64,000 bases of DNA, from NCBI GenBank assembly GCA_963715825.1, contig CAVQSI010000041.1, positions 542,892-606,891 on the forward strand, in the 5' to 3' direction. The position numbers were made by a program, and so were the translations under genes. Source of the stretch: Sva-07 sp963715825 (GTDB lineage Bacteria > Actinomycetota > Acidimicrobiia > Acidimicrobiales > Ilumatobacteraceae). Below the pieces are notes generated by a model. That model had not been told where the DNA came from. It saw nothing but the letters and a program-made list of their open reading frames with translations, and made no database searches. The stretch's first letter is position 1. The number at the start of each line of letters is the position of its first letter. Shown piece by piece: positions 25,504 to 34,358 of this stretch.

Positions 25504-26909
25504 TCGGTCACGACCCCGCCCGAACGTATCGAGCTGCCGTGATCGGCGCCGGTTCGGGCGGCCTCACCGTCGCCATCGGTCTCGCCGGATTCGGCCATGA
25601 CGTGGTGCTCATCGAGGGCGGCAACATCGGCGGCGACTGCACGAACGTCGGGTGCATCCCCTCGAAGGCGCTGCTGCACGCCGCTCGAACCGGTGTGGCC
25701 GACCCGCTGGACTGGACGCGGGCGAAACGCGACGATCTCGCCCAACGCGAGGACGACGAGATCGCCCACCACGAGCGCATCCACCTGATCCGCGGATGGG
25801 CGTCGCTCACGGCCTCGTCCGAGCCGCACGTCGTCGCCGTCGAAACCGACGCCGGAGTCGTGCAGTTCGTCCGAGCCGACCACGTGATCATCGCCGGCGG
25901 GTCGCGGCCGCTGTCGGTCCAGATCGACGGCTTGGACGAACGGCGCGTGGTCACGAACGAGCAGCTGTTCGACCTCGACTCGCCGCCTCCCAGCCTGCTG
26001 ATCGTCGGAGGCGGTGCCATCGCGATCGAGATGGCCACGGCGTTCGCGGCACTCGGGACCAAGGTCGACATCGTCGAGCTGCGCGACCGCCTGCTCGCCA
26101 CGGAGGACCCGCTGATCACCGACGTCGTCGAGGCATCGCTGGCCGCGCAGGGTGTCGGCCTCCATCTCGGCACGATGATCGAGCGTGTCGACGGCTCGAC
26201 CGCCCACCTGGCCGACGGCTCGTCGATCGACGGGGTCGACCTGGTGCTGATGGCCGTGGGCCGCCGCCCCCGACTCGACGGGCTGGGCCTCGATGCGGCC
26301 GGCGTCGCGTCGACGCCGTCCGGCATCGTGGTCGACGGGTGGGGACGCACGTCGGTCGACGCGATCTGGGCCGTCGGCGACGTCACCGGCGCCACACTCA
26401 CCACGCACGGCGCCGGGGCGATCGGTCGACGAGCGGTCCGGGCGATCGCCCTGCCGCAGCTGCCCAAGCTCGGCTCGGTCGGAGCGATCCCGAACGCGAC
26501 CTACGGAGATCCCGAGGTGGCCTCCGTGGGGCTGCCGCTCGACGAGCTCGCGTCGATACCCGAACGGTCGCGCCGGCGCATCGTGGTCGACCACGCCGAC
26601 GTCGACCGTGGCTACACCGACGACATCACCGACGGCCGCCTCGTCGTCGACGTCGAGCGGTTCAGCGGCCGGATCCTGCGCGCGGCCATCGTCGGGCCCG
26701 GCGCGTCGGACCTGATCGGCATGTTCACGATGGCGATCGACCATCGCATCAGCTTGCGCAAGCTGTTCACCATGGTGCACCCGTACCCGTCGCATGCCGA
26801 ACTCATCCGCCAGGCCGCCGACGAGTTCGCCCGGTCGACGCTGCCCAACCTGCATCGCGAGTGGGCGGCGATGGCCCGAGGCCGCCTGACCCGCCGACGT
26901 GCGCGCTGA
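25500..26909 (+). CDS. mercuric reductase-like disulfide oxidoreductase
   Basis: A 469-residue class I pyridine-nucleotide-disulfide oxidoreductase. FAD motif AAVIGAGSGGLTVAIGLA; redox-active disulfide GGDCTNVGCIPSKAL (CxxxxC); NAD(P) fold LLIVGGGAIAIEMATAF; second FAD motif WAVGDVTG. The dimerisation domain ends with MVHPYPSHAELIRQAADEF, the catalytic-His segment. It lacks the N-terminal HMA domain and the C-terminal vicinal cysteines of true MerA, so mercury reduction is unlikely. It also does not have the usual lipoamide dehydrogenase C-terminus. The start ATG 25500 overlaps the TVP38 stop. The substrate is unknown, possibly a membrane-linked disulfide or quinone, given its partner. Confidence 0.85.
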   Translation: MIGHDPARTYRAAVIGAGSGGLTVAIGLAGFGHDVVLIEGGNIGGDCTNVGCIPSKALLHAARTGVADPLDWTRAKRDDLAQREDDEIAHHERIHLIRGWASLTASSEPHVVAVETDAGVVQFVRADHVIIAGGSRPLSVQIDGLDERRVVTNEQLFDLDSPPPSLLIVGGGAIAIEMATAFAALGTKVDIVELRDRLLATEDPLITDVVEASLAAQGVGLHLGTMIERVDGSTAHLADGSSIDGVDLVLMAVGRRPRLDGLGLDAAGVASTPSGIVVDGWGRTSVDAIWAVGDVTGATLTTHGAGAIGRRAVRAIALPQLPKLGSVGAIPNATYGDPEVASVGLPLDELASIPERSRRRIVVDHADVDRGYTDDITDGRLVVDVERFSGRILRAAIVGPGASDLIGMFTMAIDHRISLRKLFTMVHPYPSHAELIRQAADEFARSTLPNLHREWAAMARGRLTRRRAR

Positions 26910-26915
26910 GCGACC

Positions 26916-27683
26916 TCAGATGTCGAGGTGCGAGTGGTCGGGTGCGACCACGTCGAGGCCGGCGTCGACCCAGGCCCGGATGCCGCCGATGAGGTCGCCG
27001 ACGTCGGTGAAGCCCAGATCGAGCAGGTTCGCGGCCGCCAGCGACGAGCTGTAGCCGCCGTTGCACACGAGCACCAGCGACTGGTCGAACGACGTGACGT
27101 CCGGGTGGCGGTAGCCGTTGGCGGGATCGAGATGCCACTCGACCACGGTGCGCGGCACGTGGATCGACCCCTCGATCACGCCGAAACGACTGCGATCGGT
27201 CGCCGTTCGGGTGTCGACGATCGTCGGTGCGTTGTCGGCGCGGAGACGATCGGCCAGTTCGAGCGGCGAAACTCGGGCAATCCGGGAGCGGGCGACGAAC
27301 ACCTTGTCGTGGATCGTGGTGCGGTCGGTGCGACGCAGGACGGCGACCTCCGACCCCTCGACGTCGACGCGGAACTGCTCGGTCAGGTCGAAACGTTCCG
27401 CCGCCTCATCGTGCGCGTCGCCGATCACCACGACGTCGCCGCCCGGTCCGACGTGCTGTGCGGCGCAGTGCACGATCGCCGCAACGTCGTGCGAAGCGTC
27501 GGCGGTCTCCACGATCACCAGCGGGTACCTGACCGGCAGCTGCACACTCGGCCAGTCACCTTGGACGACGTCGACCACCACGCCGCGTTCGCGCAACGCC
27601 TCGGCCACCACCGAGTGGCCACCGCCGAGCGCCAGCACACGGTCGTGCTCAGCAAGCTGATCGACCAGCGCGTCCAGGGTCAC
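26916..27683 (-). CDS. rhodanese-domain protein with N-terminal Rossmann-like part
   Basis: A 255-residue protein. The C-terminal half (about 145-245) is a rhodanese/sulfurtransferase domain with the active Cys in LVLVCNGGYSSSLAA and the VDTRTATDRSRFGVIEGS entry segment. The N-terminal half resembles a reduced nucleotide- or SAM-binding fold (VLALGGGHSVVAEALRERG, then LVIVETADASHDVA), apparently lacking a complete methyltransferase motif set. The sulfur acceptor is unknown. The start is GTG 27683, or GTG 27686 immediately before it. It is convergent with the MerA-like gene, with stops 6 bp apart. The 89-bp gap to the coxE-like gene holds nothing recognisable. Confidence 0.8.
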   Translation of the reverse strand: MTLDALVDQLAEHDRVLALGGGHSVVAEALRERGVVVDVVQGDWPSVQLPVRYPLVIVETADASHDVAAIVHCAAQHVGPGGDVVVIGDAHDEAAERFDLTEQFRVDVEGSEVAVLRRTDRTTIHDKVFVARSRIARVSPLELADRLRADNAPTIVDTRTATDRSRFGVIEGSIHVPRTVVEWHLDPANGYRHPDVTSFDQSLVLVCNGGYSSSLAAANLLDLGFTDVGDLIGGIRAWVDAGLDVVAPDHSHLDI

Positions 27684-27772
27684 CACCGCCCCGAGCCTAC
27701 GAGCGATGGGCGAACCCTGCAGATCTGGTGTGTTCGCTGATCGCCTCGGGGTTCGACGGGCGACGAGCTGCG

Positions 27773-29212
27773 TCAGGCGAGCTTCTCGACGAACGCTTCG
27801 AGCTGGCGCAGGTTGCGGCACTCGTACACGCCGTCGGTGTGCGTGCCGTACTCGCCGACGATCGAGTCGCCGGTGTTCCAGTAGCTGCGCGGCTCGGGGT
27901 TCAGCCAGTAGACGTGGCGGGCCTTCTGGGCGATCTCCTTGACGACCCAGGCCTGGCTGGCGTGGTAGTTGTTCCGAGCATCGCCGAGCAGGAGGACCGT
28001 CGACTTCGGGCCGATGTCCTTGCCGTAACGCTCCCAGAACACTTCGAAGGCATGGCCGTAGTCGGAGTGCCCGTCGACCCACACCACGTCGGCCTCGGTG
28101 TTGACCCGGTGGATCGCCTCGGTGATGTCTTCGGTGGCGCGGAAGTAGTCGGTGACCTCGTCGATGCCGTCGATGAACACGAACGAGCGCACCTTCGAGA
28201 ACTGGTTCTGGATGGCGTACACCAGCATCAGGGTGAACCGTGCGAACGCCGCCACCGAGCCGGAGATGTCGGCCACCACGATCAGCTCGGGCTTCGCCGG
28301 GCGCGGGTACTTGAACTTCGGCTCGGCGGGCACACCGCCGTAGCTGAGCGAGTGGCGCACCGTGTTGCGGAAGTCGAGCGGGCCCTTGCGGCCGTGGCGG
28401 CGCTTGCGCGCGAGTCGGGCGGCGAGCTTGCGGGTGAGCGGATACAGCGACTTCTTCAGCGCCTGCATCTCGTCGCGTGATGCGTGCATGAACTCGACGT
28501 CTTCGGGCAGCGGCTTGCGCAGCGTCTTGGCCATTGCCTCGGCGCCGCGGTCGGCGACCAGGCGACGCCTGATCTCGGCTTCGATCTCGCCCTTGAACTT
28601 CTCGATTCGATCCTCGAACTCCTCTTTCTCGAGACGTTCCTCGAGCGGCGTCAGATCGCCATCGGCCTCCTGACGGGCCTGCTCCATCATCTTGTCGAGC
28701 ATGCCGTCGAGGTCGAGGTTCCGCAGCGTGCGGTACAGGTAGTACGTGCCGCCGACGGGTCGGCCCGGCTCCATCCCGGCGAAGCGCTGCACCGACTGCT
28801 TGGCCAGGGCCCGCATCACCCCCTGGTCGCCGTTCATCAGCGCCGACATCAGCATCTGGGCGATCTCTTCGGGCGTCAGGCTGTCGAGGCCGCCGGCGCC
28901 GCCGGAGCCGTCCTGTTTCTGCTGCTCCTGCAGTTCGCGCCACAGCTCGTCGATGTCGGTGTCGTCGTCGCCGCCCTCGACCAGCTTGTACTCGGGTCCG
29001 CGGAGGCTGAAGTACACCTCGAACACCGTCTCGAAACTGCGCCAGTGGGCGTGGTTCTTGATCAGCGTGGCACCGAGCGCGTACTTGAACGCTTCGCGGT
29101 CCTCGATCGGGATGTGCTGGACGGCCTCCATCGCGTCGAGGTTCTCCGTCAGGCTGACGGGCAGCCCGGCATTGCGGAGTTCGACGACGAAGCCGTTGAG
29201 GAGATCGAGCAT
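27773..29212 (-). CDS. VWA-domain (CoxE-like) protein
   Basis: A 479-residue CoxE/VWA protein, typically the partner of a MoxR AAA+ ATPase in metal-centre insertion or complex remodelling. The N-terminal helical region (1-100) is followed by an acidic Gln/Gly-rich linker, a long charged helical segment (about 195-280, EERLEKEEFEDRIEKFK), and a C-terminal von Willebrand A domain from about 310. The MIDAS motif there is VADISGSVAAF (DxSxS), with a later VWVDGHSDYGHAF segment. It sits 15 bp downstream of moxR in the same operon. The molybdenum CO dehydrogenase genes that CoxE often serves are not in the window, so the client is unknown. Confidence 0.88.
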   Translation of the reverse strand: MLDLLNGFVVELRNAGLPVSLTENLDAMEAVQHIPIEDREAFKYALGATLIKNHAHWRSFETVFEVYFSLRGPEYKLVEGGDDDTDIDELWRELQEQQKQDGSGGAGGLDSLTPEEIAQMLMSALMNGDQGVMRALAKQSVQRFAGMEPGRPVGGTYYLYRTLRNLDLDGMLDKMMEQARQEADGDLTPLEERLEKEEFEDRIEKFKGEIEAEIRRRLVADRGAEAMAKTLRKPLPEDVEFMHASRDEMQALKKSLYPLTRKLAARLARKRRHGRKGPLDFRNTVRHSLSYGGVPAEPKFKYPRPAKPELIVVADISGSVAAFARFTLMLVYAIQNQFSKVRSFVFIDGIDEVTDYFRATEDITEAIHRVNTEADVVWVDGHSDYGHAFEVFWERYGKDIGPKSTVLLLGDARNNYHASQAWVVKEIAQKARHVYWLNPEPRSYWNTGDSIVGEYGTHTDGVYECRNLRQLEAFVEKLA

Positions 29213-29227
29213 CAGACGGTCAGACGA

Positions 29228-30133
29228 TCACTCGTCGACGGAGAGTTCCTTCGCCGCCTTGGCGATGTCGGTCTGGTACTTGAGCAGCACATTGAGCGTG
29301 TCCTTCGCGGTCTGCTCGTCGATGTTGTCGATGTTGAGCAGCATCAGCGTGCGGGCCCAGTCGAGGGTCTCCGACACGCTCGGGGCCTTCTTCAGATCGA
29401 GCTGGCGGATCGAGCGCACGATGCGGGCGACCTGGTCCGCGAGGTGCTCGCTGATGTCGGGCACCTTGGCCAGCACGATCTGCTTCTCGCGCTCGAGCTG
29501 CGGGTAGTCGACGTGCAGGTAGAGGCAGCGGCGCTTGAGCGCCTCGGACAGCTCGCGGGTGTTGTTCGACGTGAGGAACACCAGCGGGATCTGCGTCGCT
29601 TCGATCGTGCCGAGTTCGGGGATCGACACCTGATAGTCGGAGAGGATCTCGAGCAGCAGTGCCTCGGTCTCGACCTCGACGCGGTCGACCTCGTCGATCA
29701 GCAGCACGACCGGGTCGGTCGCAGTGATCGCCTCGAGCAGCGGACGGGTGAGCAGGAACTCGTCGGAGAAGATGTCGTCCTTGATCTCGGTCCAGTCCTC
29801 GCCCTGCTCGCCTCGCTCGGTCTGGATGCGAAGCAACTGCTTCTTGTAGTTCCATTCGTAGAGGGCCTTGCTCTCGTCGAGGCCTTCGTAGCACTGCAGG
29901 CGGATCAGACGAGAGTCGGTGATCTCGGCGATCGACTTGGCCAGCTGCGTCTTGCCGGTCCCAGCAGGTCCTTCCACCAGGATCGGCTTCTGCAGCCGAT
30001 CGGCGAGGTAGGCAACACCGGCGATGCCCTCGTCTGCCAGGTAGTTCACGTCGCGCAGTGCGTCGCGTACCGACTGCACACTCTCGAAACGGGGGGTGGT
30101 GCTACCGGGCGCTCCGGCATCCGTGGTCGTCAT
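29228..30133 (-). CDS. MoxR-family AAA+ ATPase
   Basis: A 301-residue MoxR/CoxD-like AAA+ ATPase. Walker A GPAGTGKT is at residues 55-62, Walker B VVLLIDEVDRV near 138, sensor 1 FLTSNNTREL near 180, and the arginine-finger region is EALKRRCLYLHVDYP. It acts with the downstream VWA protein. The start ATG 30133 is supported by a minus-strand TAGCGT box 7 nt upstream. The longer frame crosses the divergent promoter and was rejected. It is divergent from a methyltransferase gene, with a 16-bp perfect palindrome between the two. Confidence 0.92.
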   Translation of the reverse strand: MTTTDAGAPGSTTPRFESVQSVRDALRDVNYLADEGIAGVAYLADRLQKPILVEGPAGTGKTQLAKSIAEITDSRLIRLQCYEGLDESKALYEWNYKKQLLRIQTERGEQGEDWTEIKDDIFSDEFLLTRPLLEAITATDPVVLLIDEVDRVEVETEALLLEILSDYQVSIPELGTIEATQIPLVFLTSNNTRELSEALKRRCLYLHVDYPQLEREKQIVLAKVPDISEHLADQVARIVRSIRQLDLKKAPSVSETLDWARTLMLLNIDNIDEQTAKDTLNVLLKYQTDIAKAAKELSVDE

Positions 30134-30140
30134 GGCGTCG

Positions 30141-30188
30141 ACGCTACCCGGCGTCTTGACCCGCGGGTCAATTGGGATGCCGTACGGT
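30141..30188. promoter_or_regulatory. divergent promoters with central palindrome
   Basis: The minus-strand -10 box TAGCGT (30141-30146) serves moxR. The plus-strand -10 box TACGGT (30183-30188) serves the methyltransferase. Between them TTGACCCGCGGGTCAA (30156-30171) is a perfect 16-bp palindrome in the -35 region of both promoters, well placed for a dimeric repressor or activator. The binding protein is unknown. Confidence 0.55.
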
Positions 30189-30194
30189 GACCTC

Positions 30195-30932
30195 ATGCCC
30201 GGAACGTCGTTCGACCGAGTTGCTGCGATCTACGACGAGACACGCGGTGGCGAGCGTCGGGGCGACCGCTTCGCTGACGGCCTCGAACCGTGGATCGTCG
30301 GCGAGCGGGTCGTCGAGCTGGGCATCGGGACCGGGCTGATCGCCCGTGGTCTGCGCCGGCACGGCAGGGACGTGGTGGGGTTCGATCTCAGCGAGCCGAT
30401 GATGCGCCTGGCCGTCGAGCGAGTCGGGCCGTGCGTGGCGACGGCGGACGTCGACGCCCTCCCGCTCGCCGACCACAGCGTCGACTGCGCGTACTTCGTG
30501 TGGGTGCTGCACCTGGTGCACGACCCGGCGGCCACCCTCGCGGAGGCAGCGCGTGTCGTCCGTCCGGGCGGCCGCATCGTGACGATCACGAACAACGCCG
30601 CCTTCGACCCCGACGACGAGATCGCTCCGATCGTCGACCGGCTCGCTCCGCTGCGCCGAGCGCGGCTCGACCATCGCGACGTGGTGGCCGCCGAGGTGCC
30701 CGGCCTCGAACTCGTCCACGAGGGGTTCACCAGGTGGGACGAGTTCGAGACGGCACCCACCACCGAGGCCGACGCGATCGAGGGGCGCATCTACTCGTCG
30801 CTCTTCGACGTCGACGACGAGACGTGGGAACGCGTCGTGGTGCCGGTCATCGACGCGCTCCGAGCACTCCCCGATCCCGAATGCCCGCGCCGGCGCCGCA
30901 ACCGCCATCCGCTGCTCGTCTGGGCGGTGTGA
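30195..30932 (+). CDS. class I SAM-dependent methyltransferase
   Basis: A 245-residue methyltransferase of the type 11 (UbiE-like) class. The SAM-binding motif I is VVELGIGTGLIARGL, the acidic motif II is VVGFDLSEPMMRLA, then DVDALPLADHSVDCAYFVWVLHLV and RVVRPGGRIVTIT. No substrate can be read. The start ATG 30195 is supported by TACGGT ending 6 nt before it. It is divergent from moxR across a palindrome and convergent with putA, with stops 3 bp apart. Confidence 0.87.
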   Translation: MPGTSFDRVAAIYDETRGGERRGDRFADGLEPWIVGERVVELGIGTGLIARGLRRHGRDVVGFDLSEPMMRLAVERVGPCVATADVDALPLADHSVDCAYFVWVLHLVHDPAATLAEAARVVRPGGRIVTITNNAAFDPDDEIAPIVDRLAPLRRARLDHRDVVAAEVPGLELVHEGFTRWDEFETAPTTEADAIEGRIYSSLFDVDDETWERVVVPVIDALRALPDPECPRRRRNRHPLLVWAV

Positions 30933-30935
30933 CCG

Positions 30936-33900
30936 TCAGCCGACGACCCGGCCGTGGCGGTGCATCGTCCGGCTGACGGCCTGCTCACGGATCCAGTGCG
31001 CCAGTTCGACGAGTGGCGCCGACACCGGCGGATCCGCGTCGACCGTCACGCCGGCGGCCACCAGGACCCGGCGGGCGTCGTCGTCCATCGCTCCCAGCAG
31101 CCGGACCCGGTCCGTGGCCGGCGGGCGTTCGGCGACCCGCCGGGCGAACTGCTGATCGGACTCCTGCGCTGGGGTCGACTCACCGAGCGACACACCGGTG
31201 ACCTCGGCGACCAGGCGCAGCAGCCGGAGCTCGCGATCGTGGTCGCCACCGTGTCGGACCTCGACCCGATCGAGTGGAACATGGCGCAGGACGTTCGACT
31301 CGGCGACCAGCCCCGTTGCATCGTGGCCGGCGGCGAGCCGCTGCCACTCGGCCCGCATGGCGCCGCGTACCCTCCCGGTGTCGATCGTGGCATCCGCCGG
31401 GTCGCTGATCTGGGCGAACTGGGCCACGTAGCCCGGGCCGCCCGCCTTCGCCCCGCCACCGACCGACGAGCGCTTCCACCCACCGAAGGGCTGTCGGCGC
31501 ACGATCGCCCCCGTGATGTGGCGATTGACGTAGGCGTTGCCGACCTCGACGTTCGCCAACCAACGGTCGATCTCGACGGGATCGAGTGAGTGGATCCCAC
31601 CGGTCAAGGCGTAGTCGCCGGCGTTCTGCAGCTCGAGCGCATGGTCCAGGTCGGCGGCACGCATCAGACCGAGCACCGGACCGAAGCATTCGGTGCGGTG
31701 GAACCACGAGCCGTCACGCACGCCGAGGCGCACGCCGGGGCTCCAGCTCGTACCCGGCTCCGTTCCGGGCGTGTCGAGCAGACGCGGTTCCACCAGCCAC
31801 GTCTCGCCCGGGTCGAGCACGGTCAACGCCCGTTCGAGCTTGCCCGTCGGGGCAGCGATCAGCGGGCCGACCATCGTGGCGGGGTCGGTGGCGGCGCCGA
31901 CGCGCAGGCTGGTGACGGCGTCGCGGAGGCGCCGCCGGAACACCGGGTCGTCGTACACCTCACCGGTGACGATGCCGAGGCTGGCGGCCGAGCACTTCTG
32001 GCCGGCGTGTCCGAACGCGGAGCGCACGAGGTCGGCGATCGCTTGGTCGAGATCGGCCGCCGCCGTGATCACCAGGGCGTCCTTGCCGCTGGTCTCGGCG
32101 AACAGCCGTAAGTCCGCCCGCCAGTCGAGGAACATCGATGCGGTCTCGTAGGCACCGGTGAGCACCACGGTGTCGACGTCGGGATGCGTCACGAGGCGAC
32201 GTCCGACCGGTCCGTCGTCGCACACCACGAGCTGCAGGACGTCGCGAGGCACGCCGGCGCGCCAGAACTGCTCGGCGATCCAGGCGCCGATCGATTCGAC
32301 CTCCGGCGCCGGCTTGAGCAACACGCTGTTGCCCGCAGCGATCGCGGCAGCGACGCCGCCCGTCGGGATCGCGTACGGGAAGTTCCACGGTCCGAGGACG
32401 GCGACGGTCCCGCGGCCACGCATCTCGTAGCCGGCAGCGAGCGCCGCATCGAGGCGGGCGCTGCCCTCGGTGGCGTAGTAGCGGCAGAAGTCGATCGCCT
32501 CGCTGACCTCCGGGTCGCCCTCGTGGATCGTCTTGACGGCGTCGTTGGCCATCAAGCCGACCGTGCGTGCCCGCTCGGCGCTCATCACCTCCGCAGCAGC
32601 CAGCAACCAGCGTCGCCGCTGCGCAAGGCCCGAGGCGTCGCACGGCGGCGCCGTCGCGGTGATCATGGCGTCGACCTCGTCCGGGGACGCGAGCCGCTGG
32701 ACGACCGGCTCGGGTGGCGCCGCGACCGCGTCGACGAATGCCGCTCGCGTCACGCCCATCGTCATGTCGCTGTCGGGCTCGTTGGTGAAGCCGCCCGCAA
32801 CGTCCGGCACGATCGGCATGCGGCGCCGGGCCCGGACCACGTCGTGTCGGGCGGCGACCGCCGCCCGGAAGCGGTTGGCCTCGTCGTCGAAGGCCGGTGT
32901 GCCGGGGCGAAGCGTGAACAGTGACCGCAGGAAGTTGTCGGGTTGGGTGTTCTCGTCGAGTCGCCGGGTCAGGTAGGCGATGCACGCATCGAAGTCGTCG
33001 TCGGACACGACCGGGGCGTACATGAGGAGTTGGCCTGCCTGTTCCTGCACGGCTCGGGCCTGTGCCGGCGCCATGCCTTCCAGCATCTCGAATTCGACGC
33101 GGTCGAGCGCCCCGCGGTCGGCGCCGACGGTCAGCGCCCAGGCGATCTCGAACAGGTTGTGGCTCGCCAGTCCGATGCACAGTGCTGCCGCCCAGGCCGG
33201 ATCCATGGCCGCGTCGAGCAGCGCCTTGTAGCTCGCATCCACCTCGGCCTTGGAGCCATACGGCGCGGAGACCCAGCCGTGGAGTTCGGCCTCGACGTTC
33301 TCCATCGCCAGGTTCGCCCCCTTGACCAGACGCACCTTGACCGTGCCGCCGCGCGCGGATCGGCGCCGCACCGCCCAGTCCCCGAGGCGCTGCAGCGCGT
33401 CATGGGAATCCGGGAGATAGGCCTGGAGCACGATGCCGGCGTCGATGCTCGCGAACTCGGGTTCGTCGAGTACGCGCATGAACGACTCGAGGGTGAGCTC
33501 GAGATCGCGGTACTCCTCCATGTCGAGGTTGACGAACGTGCGCGGGGTCGCTGCCTCTGCACGTCGATACAGATGCCGCAGCCGCTCGCTGATCCGCTCG
33601 ACCGAGAGGTCGAAGGCGAGCGCGTCGAGGTTCGCCACGATGGCGGACACCTTGACCGACACGTAGTCGACGTCCGGGCGCTCGATCCGCTCGACCACGG
33701 CGCGCAGACGCTCGTCGGCTTCGGCGTCGGAGAGGATCGCTTCGCCCAGCGGGTTGACGTTGATCGACACACCGTCGGCGGCGCGGCGGCGCACGTGGCG
33801 ATGGAAGGCAGGGTCATCGGCCGGAATGACGATGCCGTGGGTCTCGGCGCGCACGCGCCGGCGGACGAGCGGCACGACGAGGCGAGGCAGCAGTGGCGCC

Positions 33901-34244
33901 ACGATGCCACCGACGCGAAGCATGGCGCCGTCGACACGACCGAGCGCCTTCGTCCGGTGGGCACGGACGATCGCCGAAAAGCGCTCCGCGGCTCGACGCG
34001 GGTGGTCGATCCGCATGACCTCGTCGGTGAGAGCGAAGATCAGCTGACGTCCGTCGTCGTCCGCGAGCAGGGCGCCCAGGCGGTCGCGTCGGCGAGTCTC
34101 GGCCGTCGTCTCGTCACGACGGCTGTCACCGAGGAGACGGGCGGCCAGGTCGACGGCGTCCTCGACCAACTCGGCGTCGACACGACCGTTCGGTGGCGTG
34201 GCGGTGTCGGCCGGGCTGGTGTCGGTCGAGGCGGTCGGGTGCAT
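30936..34244 (-). CDS. putA: bifunctional proline dehydrogenase/P5C dehydrogenase PutA
   Basis: About 1102 residues, degrading proline to glutamate in two steps with channelled intermediate. The N-terminal half (to about 450) is the FAD proline dehydrogenase barrel with TFVNLDMEEYRDLELT, VLQAYLPDS and KVRLVKGAN. The second half is the aldehyde dehydrogenase: GPWNFPYAIPTGG, LFAETSGKDALVIT (Glu) and FGHAGQKCSAAS (catalytic Cys). About 150 residues follow the ALDH core. No N-terminal ribbon-helix-helix DNA-binding domain is present, so it is not the self-regulating type. The start is ATG 34244, or GTG 34259 in the same frame. It is divergent from a PAS-AraC regulator gene that appears frameshifted, its likely regulator by position. 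Confidence 0.93.
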   Translation of the reverse strand: MHPTASTDTSPADTATPPNGRVDAELVEDAVDLAARLLGDSRRDETTAETRRRDRLGALLADDDGRQLIFALTDEVMRIDHPRRAAERFSAIVRAHRTKALGRVDGAMLRVGGIVAPLLPRLVVPLVRRRVRAETHGIVIPADDPAFHRHVRRRAADGVSINVNPLGEAILSDAEADERLRAVVERIERPDVDYVSVKVSAIVANLDALAFDLSVERISERLRHLYRRAEAATPRTFVNLDMEEYRDLELTLESFMRVLDEPEFASIDAGIVLQAYLPDSHDALQRLGDWAVRRRSARGGTVKVRLVKGANLAMENVEAELHGWVSAPYGSKAEVDASYKALLDAAMDPAWAAALCIGLASHNLFEIAWALTVGADRGALDRVEFEMLEGMAPAQARAVQEQAGQLLMYAPVVSDDDFDACIAYLTRRLDENTQPDNFLRSLFTLRPGTPAFDDEANRFRAAVAARHDVVRARRRMPIVPDVAGGFTNEPDSDMTMGVTRAAFVDAVAAPPEPVVQRLASPDEVDAMITATAPPCDASGLAQRRRWLLAAAEVMSAERARTVGLMANDAVKTIHEGDPEVSEAIDFCRYYATEGSARLDAALAAGYEMRGRGTVAVLGPWNFPYAIPTGGVAAAIAAGNSVLLKPAPEVESIGAWIAEQFWRAGVPRDVLQLVVCDDGPVGRRLVTHPDVDTVVLTGAYETASMFLDWRADLRLFAETSGKDALVITAAADLDQAIADLVRSAFGHAGQKCSAASLGIVTGEVYDDPVFRRRLRDAVTSLRVGAATDPATMVGPLIAAPTGKLERALTVLDPGETWLVEPRLLDTPGTEPGTSWSPGVRLGVRDGSWFHRTECFGPVLGLMRAADLDHALELQNAGDYALTGGIHSLDPVEIDRWLANVEVGNAYVNRHITGAIVRRQPFGGWKRSSVGGGAKAGGPGYVAQFAQISDPADATIDTGRVRGAMRAEWQRLAAGHDATGLVAESNVLRHVPLDRVEVRHGGDHDRELRLLRLVAEVTGVSLGESTPAQESDQQFARRVAERPPATDRVRLLGAMDDDARRVLVAAGVTVDADPPVSAPLVELAHWIREQAVSRTMHRHGRVVG

Positions 34245-34346
34245 CCGTCCATCGAACACCCGCCGTCGGCAGCCGGTCTTGCACGAACTCGACGACCGGC
34301 GGCGCAGATTCGGCCAAGTCGCCAGCCCGAGCGGGCCTCCGTCGTG

Positions 34347-34352
34347 GATACT
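34347..34352 (+). promoter_or_regulatory. -10 box, leaderless start of PAS-AraC gene
   Basis: GATACT ends 6 nt before GTG 34359, supporting that codon as the original start even though the reading frame from it breaks downstream. Confidence 0.4.
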
Positions 34353-34358
34353 GGGGCC

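Noticed and set aside
25500..26909. true mercuric reductase of a mer operon
   Set aside because: No HMA domain, no C-terminal vicinal cysteines, and no merR, merT or merP nearby.
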